Source: CAYQTO01 sp964420455 (GTDB lineage Bacteria > Sumerlaeota > Sumerlaeia > SLMS01). Taken from it: 10,739 nt of DNA. Both the position numbers and the translations under genes were made by a program. The notes beneath the pieces were generated by a model, which made no database searches, was not told the DNA's origin, and saw only the letters and a list, made by a program, of their open reading frames with translations. Numbering within the stretch: position 1 is the stretch's first letter; every line of letters starts with the position of its first letter. Below are positions 1 to 5,223 of this stretch, piece by piece. The stretch covers positions 1 to 10,739 of the forward strand of contig CAYQTO010000124.1 in NCBI GenBank assembly GCA_964420455.1, given 5' to 3'.

Positions 1-947
1 CGGCAGCCGAATTCGCCCTCGTAGGTGTGGGTGTCGGAATTCACGGCGACGGTGGCGGAGAGGAGGAGGTCGGCCCAGGTCTCCTGCGGTACCCAGCCGA
101 GGAGGTGGCAGCGGTCGCGGATGGGGCTTTCCGAGATGTTGCGGACAAAGCGGTCGTAGACGAGGGTGACATGACCGTCGATGGCGCCACCGGTGCAGAT
201 GAAGTAGAGGCCGGGGTCGCGGGCCATGGCGATTTCGAGTGCGCGAAAGAGCGTGTCCGCATCGAACCAGGTGTTGAAGCCGCCGGTGGAGAGGATGATG
301 CGGGCGTTGGAGGGGATGGCGAGGGCGGCGAGAGGCTCGGAGTCGATTTGGTGAAGGGGGGCTTCGAAGGGAAGGGTGGGGGGGACGATTTCGACGAAGT
401 TGTACTCGGTGGTGCGGCTGTTGAGGCGGCCGGCGGCGCCGAGTTCGCCGAGGAGGGCGCAGCGCTGGGGGTGGGAACAGGCCGAGAAGCGGTCGGCGCG
501 GAGGAGCACCGGGAGGAGGTCGAGCCACTGGGAGGCGAGCGAGGCGTCGCTGTCGTGGGCGGCGCCGAGCTGGGCCCGTTCCGCCATGGGATGGCCAAAG
601 TAGTCGACGTGGAGGGGGCCCATGTAGCCGGTGTGGGTGACGGTGAGGGCGCCGATGTCGGTGAGGGCAACCACGGCGTCGGGCTGCCATTGGTGGAAGA
701 GTTCCTCGAGGCGTGTGGCGAGGGGTTCGCCTGGGGCGCCGAGGTGGACATGGGCCTCGATGCCCGGGGCGGCGCGGGGTTGGAAGGGTTCGTCGATGGC
801 GGCGAAGGAGATCTCGGCGAGGTGGACGGTGACGCCGGCGCGGAGGAGGGCGCCGAGGAAGGCCTCGAGCCGAAGGCCCGGGGCGTAGAGGCGTGTCCGC
901 CCCGGGGCGGGCATGGGCCCGACCCCGACGAGGGCGATGCGTTTCAC
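1..947 (-). CDS. Glycosyltransferase, group 1/GT4-like, 3' end beyond window
   Basis: Probable GT-B fold glycosyltransferase acting on a cell-surface or storage glycan; donor and acceptor cannot be read. 315 codons are visible with no stop, so the C-terminus lies off the left edge. The N-terminal half has a Rossmann start (RIALVGVGPMP, residues 3-13), a central block VDYFGHPMAE (114-123) and RADRFSACSHPQR (150-162) followed by GELGAAGRLN. The donor-binding half begins at about residue 216 with ILSTGGFNTWFDADTL, then HLLGWVPQETWADLLL (281-296) and NSDTHTYEGEFG (303-314), where the retaining GT-B enzymes carry their acidic EG/E-G-R segment. From memory this block order matches an uncharacterised group 1 transferase family. 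The GTG start overlaps the stop of the upstream phosphomutase (GTGA) and has no purine-rich ribosome site of its own, so translation is probably coupled. Family call fairly sure; substrate unknown. Confidence 0.8.
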   Translation of the reverse strand, partial: MKRIALVGVGPMPAPGRTRLYAPGLRLEAFLGALLRAGVTVHLAEISFAAIDEPFQPRAAPGIEAHVHLGAPGEPLATRLEELFHQWQPDAVVALTDIGALTVTHTGYMGPLHVDYFGHPMAERAQLGAAHDSDASLASQWLDLLPVLLRADRFSACSHPQRCALLGELGAAGRLNSRTTEYNFVEIVPPTLPFEAPLHQIDSEPLAALAIPSNARIILSTGGFNTWFDADTLFRALEIAMARDPGLYFICTGGAIDGHVTLVYDRFVRNISESPIRDRCHLLGWVPQETWADLLLSATVAVNSDTHTYEGEFGC

Positions 948-2416
948 TGGAGGAGGGCGCGCGCCCGATCGACGAGTTCCGCCGCGTCCTCGGCGGTGTG
1001 GGCCTCGGCAAAGATGCGGACGATGGGTTCGGTGTTGCTCGGCCGGACGTGGAGCCATCGGTCCGCCATGAGAAACTTCACGCCGTCGGTGGTGTCGGAT
1101 TCTTCACGGCGGAAGGAGCGCTTGAGGGCGCCAAGGGCCTTTGCAACGGACTTGGTCTTCAACTGCACGGCGTCCTTGGTCATGTAATAGTTTGGGATGG
1201 TGGCATTCCACGCGGAGAGGGTGTCGCCGCGTGTTTGGAGGTGCATGAGGATGAGGGCGATGGCGACGGCGGCGTCGCGGCCGGGCTGGACTTGGGGAAC
1301 GATGACCCCCCCGTTGCCCTCGCCACCGATGCGGGCCTTGTGGAGGCGCATCCCGGCGAGGACGTTCGCCTCGCCAATGGCAGTGCGGTGGACGGGGACG
1401 CGGTAGCGGGCAGCGAGGTCCTCGACCGCCATGGTTGTCGAGAGGTTCACCACGAGGGGGGACTTCTTGCGGGTCATGCTGAGGAAGGCGTCGGCGGCGA
1501 GGAGGAAGGTGCGTTCTTCGCCGAGGGCCACGCCGTTTTCATCGACGAGGGCGAGGCGGTCGCCGTCGGGATCGATGGCGAAGCCGAGGTCGGCGCCCTC
1601 GGTGACCACGGCGCGACACAGTTCCTTGATGTTCTCCGGGGTGGGCTCGGGGTTGCGGGGAAAGCCGAGCTTCATGACGTTGGAATTGATGAGCTGGAAG
1701 ACGGCGCCGTAGGCGTCGGCAACGTCGGGGGCGAGGACGGCGCCGGCGCTGTTGCAGCAATCGAGGATGACCTTGGGGGCCTTGGAGGCACGGCGGCGTT
1801 CGGGCGGGGGGAAGGCCTGGGTAAGGACGTTGATGTGGAGTTCGACGGCTTCGGGGAGGGCCTCGCACTTGCCGATGCGGCCGGTCGGATCGACGGGATG
1901 CTCGAGGGCCTTGCGTAGCGCGGGGAGCATGTCGGGGGTGAAGAATTCGCCGGCGGAGTGGAAGAACTTGAGGCCGTTGTACTCGACCGGGTTGTGAGAG
2001 GCGGTGATGGCGAGTCCCCCCGCGCAACGGAGCTTGCGGGTGAGGAGGCCGATCGTGGGCGTGGGGCACAGGCCCACGTCGATGACGTCGATGCCGATGG
2101 ATTGGAGGGTGCCAATGGCAACGGGCTTGAGCCAGAGGGAGGAGGGTCGTGCGTCGTGGCCCAGCACGATCCGGTCGCCCCCGATGAGTTCGCCGAAGGC
2201 CCTGACGTATTGGACTACCGTGGCGGCGTCGAGGGTGTCGCCGGCAATGCCGCGAATCCCGGAGACGGAAACCATGAGACGGGGACGCGGCGGCTTGTGC
2301 GGCTCGGGGGCAGGGGCCGTCGGCGTCGTGCGCTTGGCGGGCGACTTTGGTGGCGCGGGCGCGGCCTTGGCGGAGTCCTTCTTCGGTGCCTTGCGGCTGG
2401 GGGCTCGCTTTGCCAT
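944..2416 (-). CDS. Alpha-D-phosphohexomutase (phosphoglucosamine/phosphomannomutase family) with basic N-terminal tail
   Basis: Interconverts hexose 1- and 6-phosphates through a phosphoserine intermediate, in the cytoplasm. The 490-residue protein has all four family signatures: SGIRGI (52-57), the phosphoserine loop TASHNP (138-143, catalytic Ser140), the Mg-binding loop DPDGDR (282-287), the sugar-binding loop GEGNGG (365-370) and the phosphate-binding loop RPSNTEP (458-464). Family members are usually about 445-460 residues; the excess is a 46-residue N-terminal tail with 13 Pro, 10 Ala, 8 Lys and 5 Arg and no expected fold. The start at 2416 is chosen because GGAGG lies seven bases upstream; an in-frame ATG at 2500 has no such support. 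The GEGNGG loop does not settle glucosamine versus mannose/glucose specificity, so no symbol is given. It is the first gene of a two-gene unit with the glycosyltransferase. Confidence 0.93.
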   Translation of the reverse strand: MAKRAPSRKAPKKDSAKAAPAPPKSPAKRTTPTAPAPEPHKPPRPRLMVSVSGIRGIAGDTLDAATVVQYVRAFGELIGGDRIVLGHDARPSSLWLKPVAIGTLQSIGIDVIDVGLCPTPTIGLLTRKLRCAGGLAITASHNPVEYNGLKFFHSAGEFFTPDMLPALRKALEHPVDPTGRIGKCEALPEAVELHINVLTQAFPPPERRRASKAPKVILDCCNSAGAVLAPDVADAYGAVFQLINSNVMKLGFPRNPEPTPENIKELCRAVVTEGADLGFAIDPDGDRLALVDENGVALGEERTFLLAADAFLSMTRKKSPLVVNLSTTMAVEDLAARYRVPVHRTAIGEANVLAGMRLHKARIGGEGNGGVIVPQVQPGRDAAVAIALILMHLQTRGDTLSAWNATIPNYYMTKDAVQLKTKSVAKALGALKRSFRREESDTTDGVKFLMADRWLHVRPSNTEPIVRIFAEAHTAEDAAELVDRARALLQ

Positions 2417-2423
2417 CGGGTGT

Positions 2424-2428
2424 CCTCC
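2424..2428 (-). promoter_or_regulatory. Ribosome binding site of the phosphomutase
   Basis: GGAGG on the minus strand, seven bases before the ATG at 2416. It is the best Shine-Dalgarno match in the window and fixes the start of the phosphomutase, placing the basic N-terminal tail inside the protein and excluding the longer reading from 2500. Confidence 0.8.
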
Positions 2429-2456
2429 GGTTGGGATCAACGGAAGTAGGTTGCGC

Positions 2457-2524
2457 GGGGCGGTTTCATAAGCGGGATGAACTGTCCCGAGTGAAATCAA
2501 GCGGACGCAATGAGGAACCGCCCC
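2457..2524. repeat. 11-bp imperfect inverted repeat in the divergent region
   Basis: GGGGCGGTTTC (2457-2467) is matched by GGAACCGCCCC (2514-2524): ten Watson-Crick pairs plus one G-T, with a 46-base spacer. It could be an operator for a dimeric regulator or a long-loop RNA stem. In such GC-rich DNA a chance origin is possible. Confidence 0.4.
2473..2489. repeat. Small hairpin between the arms of the larger inverted repeat
   Basis: CGGGA (2473-2477) and TCCCG (2485-2489) form a perfect 5-bp stem with a 7-base loop. It lies within the spacer of the 2457-2524 inverted repeat, about 60 bases before the phosphomutase start. There is no U-tract, so it is not an intrinsic terminator; an operator or a 5' leader hairpin is possible. 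Confidence 0.35.
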
Positions 2525-2532
2525 TTGCGGAC

Positions 2533-2540
2533 GGGGGGGG
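2533..2540 (+). repeat. G8 homopolymer upstream of the PAS gene
   Basis: Eight consecutive G, one base before the ATG at 2542 of a possible 14-codon leader frame and about 43 bases before the PAS GTG. Tracts of this kind are prone to slipped-strand length change. Confidence 0.6.
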
Positions 2541-2573
2541 AATGGGCCATGTTTCTCCTTCCCAATCCATGGC

Positions 2574-2578
2574 GGAGG
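2574..2578 (+). promoter_or_regulatory. Ribosome binding site of the PAS gene
   Basis: GGAGG four bases before the GTG at 2583. The spacing is short; the next in-frame GTG at 2592 would have 13 bases. GTG 2583 is the better of the two and also forms a GTGA overlap with the stop of the small upstream frame. Confidence 0.55.
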
Positions 2579-2582
2579 TCGA

Positions 2583-2981
2583 GTGACACACGTGGAGTTT
2601 CCCCATCATCTCTGGGAGGAGGCGGAGGATCGGGTGCTGGCGGAGGCGCTTGTGCCAATGTTCGAGTCGTATGCGCTCGTGCTCACCGATCGTCTGGCGA
2701 ACACGGTGTATCTGAACCCACGCGCGGAGGCCCTGTTCGGTGATCGCGCGGGAGCCCTTGTCAACCGGCTGTCCTTCTCGCTGCTGGGTTATGGCGAACG
2801 CGATACCGTGCCCGAGGCGCTGACGAACGCCCTTCTGGGCGAGGGAGCGGCATGGCGCGGTGTTGCCGCAATCCACGGTGCGGATCGCCCCCCCCACTTT
2901 GTCGAGGCGAGCGCGGTGCGCCGGGGGGGGCGGCTTGTGTGCGGAGTGCTGCGGCTTTCGCCCAAGGCGGCCACAGGCTGA
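2583..2981 (+). CDS. Stand-alone PAS-domain protein
   Basis: A 132-residue soluble protein that is essentially a single PAS sensor fold. Residues about 25-52 (SYALVLTDRLANTVYLNPRAEALFG, in two pieces) match the typical PAS opening, where a strand reading 'V-T-D' is followed by 'N-P-A-E-LFG'. Residues 91-127 (W-R-G-V-A-A-I-H then FVEASAVRRGGRLVCGVLRL) match the closing beta-sheet, in which VEAS-V and GxxxGVLR are usual. A short amphipathic helix (about 10-28) precedes it. There is no kinase, cyclase, GGDEF or DNA-binding domain, so any output must go through a partner protein. No conserved cofactor ligand for haem or flavin is obvious. Its TGA overlaps the ATG of purN-rdgB (TGATG), so the two are probably co-translated. 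The coding sequence contains C8 and G8 runs. PAS assignment is from pattern only; signal and partner are unknown. Confidence 0.72.
   Translation: MTHVEFPHHLWEEAEDRVLAEALVPMFESYALVLTDRLANTVYLNPRAEALFGDRAGALVNRLSFSLLGYGERDTVPEALTNALLGEGAAWRGVAAIHGADRPPHFVEASAVRRGGRLVCGVLRLSPKAATG
2888..2895 (+). repeat. C8 homopolymer inside the PAS gene
   Basis: Eight C within the codons for Arg-Pro-Pro-His near residue 103 of the PAS protein. A one-base slip would truncate or alter the last third of the domain and could uncouple it from purN-rdgB. Confidence 0.6.
2923..2930 (+). repeat. G8 homopolymer inside the PAS gene
   Basis: Eight G within the codons for Arg-Arg-Gly-Gly near residue 115. It is complementary to the C8 run 27 bases upstream, so the mRNA could form a strong C8:G8 stem just before the purN-rdgB start. 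Confidence 0.6.
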
Positions 2982-4273
2982 TGGCCCTGGTGAGGCTTCC
3001 CCCCCGCGAGCCGGAGGCGCCCCTTCGGGTCGGCGTGCTCGCGAGCGGACGGGGGAGCAACCTGCGGGCACTGCTCGAGGCGCGCGCGGCAGGCAGGCTC
3101 CCCTGGGCGGAGATCGTCACCGTCGTCTCGAACAATCCAGGGGCCCTTGCGCTGGACGCCGCCCGTGAACAACGTATAGACGCCACCGCCATCGACCATC
3201 GTCCCTTCGGGCCCGACCGCGCCGCCCACGAGGGGGCCCTCCTTCGCCACTTCGGTCTTCATCGGGTCGACTTCCTTGTCCTTGCGGGATACATGCGGTT
3301 GCTGACGCCGCGGCTCGTGGGCGCCTTCGCCGGTCGCATGATCAACATCCATCCGGCGCTGCTTCCTTCCTTTCCCGGTGTCCATGCCCAGCGTCAGGCG
3401 GTCGACTACGGCGTCCGGACCACTGGTTGCACGGTGCACTTTGTGACCGAGGAGATGGACGCCGGGCCGATCATCGTCCAGCGCCACATGGGGGTCGCGC
3501 CGTGGGAGTCGGAGGCCAGGGTGGCCGCACGGCTGCTGGCGGAGGAGCATCGGGCGCTGCCCCACGCGCTCGACCTTGTGTCGCGCCGCCGGACGGCGAT
3601 CGTGGGCCGGCGGGTCCTTCAACTATGTGGCCCTTCCAGTTTTCCCGAGCTGGAGCAGCCCGGCGACTCCTGCCTGCCGCTGCTAATGGCCACGGGAAAC
3701 GCGCACAAGGTGACGGAGGTGCGGGCGATCCTGAAGGATCTTCCAGTTTATCTGCAGGGGACGCAGGGGCTGGAGGCCCAGGGCGAGCCGGTGGAGGACG
3801 CGCCTGACTACGAGGGGAACGCGAGGATCAAGGCGGCTTTCTGGCGCGAGCGGGTAGGCGGCTGGTGCCTTGCGGACGACAGCGGGCTGGAGGTCGACGC
3901 GCTTGGCGGACGGCCCGGCATCCACAGCAGCCGCTACGCCCCGACGGCGGACGAGCGGAACCGCAAGCTCCTCGCGGAACTCGACGGCGTGCCCGACGAG
4001 AAGCGCACGGCGCGGTTCATCTGCCTCATGGTGCTCCAGGGTCCCGACGGCCAGGAACACGTGGCGCGGGGCACCTGCGAGGGGCGCATCGCCCGCGAAC
4101 CCCGCGGCACCCATGGCTTTGGCTACGATCCCGTGTTTCTTCCCGACGAGGTCCCCGGGAGACATCTCGCGGAGGTCGACGAGGAGACGAAGAATCGCAT
4201 CAGCCACCGTGGCCGGGCTCTGGCCGCGCTGCGGCCCGCACTCGAGGACATCCATCGCAAGGCCTGCAAATGA
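2981..4273 (+). CDS. purN-rdgB: Bifunctional fusion: GAR formyltransferase (PurN) + XTP/dITP pyrophosphatase (RdgB/HAM1)
   Basis: One uninterrupted 430-residue frame carries two complete enzymes. Residues 15-215 are PurN (10-formyl-THF dependent formylation of glycinamide ribonucleotide in purine synthesis): LASGRGSNL (20-28), the catalytic INIHPALLP (121-129, Asn122 and His124), the TGCTVHFV block with His153, and EEMDAGP (157-163, Asp160). Residues 233-430 are RdgB, which hydrolyses ITP, dITP and XTP to monophosphates: MATGNAHKVTEV (236-247), ADDSGLEVDALGGRPG (298-313, catalytic Asp300), GFGYDPVF (379-386) and KNRISHRGRAL (404-414). The linker is about 17-20 residues. All key residues of both halves are present, so both are expected to be active. 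Each half is near its normal free-standing length. The ATG at 2981 overlaps the PAS stop, and its TGA overlaps the dehydrogenase ATG. The reading could be extended upstream in frame, but that stretch is out-of-frame PAS gene and has no PurN similarity. Confidence 0.93.
   Translation: MALVRLPPREPEAPLRVGVLASGRGSNLRALLEARAAGRLPWAEIVTVVSNNPGALALDAAREQRIDATAIDHRPFGPDRAAHEGALLRHFGLHRVDFLVLAGYMRLLTPRLVGAFAGRMINIHPALLPSFPGVHAQRQAVDYGVRTTGCTVHFVTEEMDAGPIIVQRHMGVAPWESEARVAARLLAEEHRALPHALDLVSRRRTAIVGRRVLQLCGPSSFPELEQPGDSCLPLLMATGNAHKVTEVRAILKDLPVYLQGTQGLEAQGEPVEDAPDYEGNARIKAAFWRERVGGWCLADDSGLEVDALGGRPGIHSSRYAPTADERNRKLLAELDGVPDEKRTARFICLMVLQGPDGQEHVARGTCEGRIAREPRGTHGFGYDPVFLPDEVPGRHLAEVDEETKNRISHRGRALAALRPALEDIHRKACK
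2999..3005 (+). repeat. C7 homopolymer at the start of purN-rdgB
   Basis: Seven C in the codons for Leu-Pro-Pro-Arg (residues 6-9), just ahead of the PurN core. It is the fourth run of seven or eight identical bases within 473 bases. Confidence 0.55.
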
Positions 4274-5223
4274 AGGGACTTCAGTTCACCAACAAGCTGC
4301 GTTATCGCGAGGATCTCCCGGATCCGGAACTGCGCGAGGGCGAGGCGCTGCTCGCGACGCGGGTTGCCGGAATCTGTAATACGGATCTGGAGATCGAGCG
4401 GGGGTACTTTGGCTTCCAGGGCGTCCTTGGCCACGAGTTCGTCGCCACCGTGGAGAGATGCCCGGGGAAGCCCGAGTGGGAAGGGCGCCGGGTGGTGGGC
4501 GAGATCAACGCCTGGTGCGGCGAATGCCCGGCGTGCCGCCGCGGCGACGAGACCCACTGTCCCCGGCGCACGACCCTTGGGATTTTGCGCCGGGATGGCG
4601 CCATGGCCACGCACTTCACGCTGCCCCATCGCGTCCTCCTCCCGGTCCCCGAGGACATGGCGGACGAGGTGGCGGTCTTTACCGAACCCCTGGCCGCCGC
4701 CTGCGAGATCACAAACCAGGTGTCTATACGTCCGACGGACCGGGTGGTGATTCTTGGCGATGGCAAGCTGGGCCTGCTCATCGCGCAGGTGCTCCGATTG
4801 ACGGGGTGCCAGCTCGAGTTGATCGGCCGCCACCCGGAGAAACTCGCGATGATCGCGGCGCAGGGCACGAAGACCTGGCTGGCGGAGGAGGACGTGCCTG
4901 CCGGTGCGGACGTCGTTGTCGAGGTGACTGGCAACGCGGAGGGATTTGGCCGCGCGCGGAGCCTCGTCAGGCCGCGGGGGACGCTCGTCCTGAAGAGCAC
5001 CTTCCATGGCAGCGTCGAAGTCGACCTGAGCATGTTGGTGGTCGACGAGATCACATTGGTGGGGTCGCGTTGCGGGCCTTTCGGGGCGGCGCTTCGGCTT
5101 CTCCGGCAGGGACTCGTGGACGTTCGTCCGATGATCCACGGGAGGTATCCACTGCGTGAAGGTCTGGCGGCTTTTGAAAAGGCGAAGGAGCGCGGCGTTC
5201 TGAAGGTCCTGCTGGACGTCTAG
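4270..5223 (+). CDS. Short zinc-dependent MDR-family dehydrogenase
   Basis: Medium-chain dehydrogenase/reductase of 317 residues, 25-35 shorter than typical alcohol dehydrogenases. Catalytic-zinc ligands are Cys36 (AGICNTD), His55-Glu56 (GHEF) and Glu139 (FTEPLA). The structural zinc lobe is complete with Cys83, Cys86, Cys89 and Cys97. The cofactor-binding Rossmann motif is LGDGKLG (162-168). After the second strand comes GRHPEKL (186-192), where Arg/His replace the acidic residue usual for NAD, hinting at NADP (inference). The layout (short N-terminus, GICNTDLEI-RGY-GF-GVLGHEF, TLGI-RDGA, VFTEPLAAA) resembles an uncharacterised bacterial threonine-dehydrogenase-like MDR subgroup, so no substrate is proposed. 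The ATG overlaps the purN-rdgB stop (ATGA); a weak AAGG lies seven bases upstream. It closes the plus-strand unit and meets the membrane-TPR gene tail to tail, sharing a CTAG. A direct link to purine metabolism is not evident. Confidence 0.88.
   Translation: MKGLQFTNKLRYREDLPDPELREGEALLATRVAGICNTDLEIERGYFGFQGVLGHEFVATVERCPGKPEWEGRRVVGEINAWCGECPACRRGDETHCPRRTTLGILRRDGAMATHFTLPHRVLLPVPEDMADEVAVFTEPLAAACEITNQVSIRPTDRVVILGDGKLGLLIAQVLRLTGCQLELIGRHPEKLAMIAAQGTKTWLAEEDVPAGADVVVEVTGNAEGFGRARSLVRPRGTLVLKSTFHGSVEVDLSMLVVDEITLVGSRCGPFGAALRLLRQGLVDVRPMIHGRYPLREGLAAFEKAKERGVLKVLLDV

Larger units (their letters stand above)
2417..2582. promoter_or_regulatory. Divergent intergenic region between phosphomutase and PAS/purN-rdgB units
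   Basis: The only gap longer than 60 bases. Both flanking units read outward, so promoters for both should lie here. I could not find a convincing -35/-10 pair for a housekeeping sigma factor on either strand. On the minus strand TTGATT (near 2493-2498) and TTATGA (near 2467-2472) are present, but their spacing of well over 17 bases is wrong for a single promoter. The region also holds two inverted repeats, a run of eight G and a possible 14-codon leader reading frame, listed separately. Confidence 0.5.

Noticed and set aside
27..1187. 386-codon plus-strand open frame, Gly/Glu/Val-rich, opposite the glycosyltransferase
   Set aside because: Antisense shadow of high-GC coding sequence; composition is low complexity and no domain is recognisable, whereas the minus frame has clear glycosyltransferase motifs.
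893..1918. 341-codon plus-strand open frame opposite the phosphomutase
   Set aside because: The minus strand carries all phosphomutase signatures over the same bases; the plus frame is Gly/Asp/Val-rich filler.
2510..2743. Plus-strand 77-codon frame overlapping the PAS start
   Set aside because: Out of frame with the PAS domain, Gly/Ser-rich, no recognisable features.
2852..2980. In-frame upstream extension of purN-rdgB
   Set aside because: Overlaps the PAS gene in another frame, has no PurN similarity, and ATG 2981 forms a TGATG coupling with the PAS stop.
3865..4269. In-frame upstream extension of the dehydrogenase
   Set aside because: It is the RdgB domain read out of frame; the MDR fold starts normally at ATG 4270 with an ATGA overlap.
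3686..4273. Separate rdgB gene starting at the internal ATG 3686
   Set aside because: The frame continues unbroken from PurN with no stop and I saw no strong ribosome site before it; a secondary internal start cannot be excluded but is not needed.
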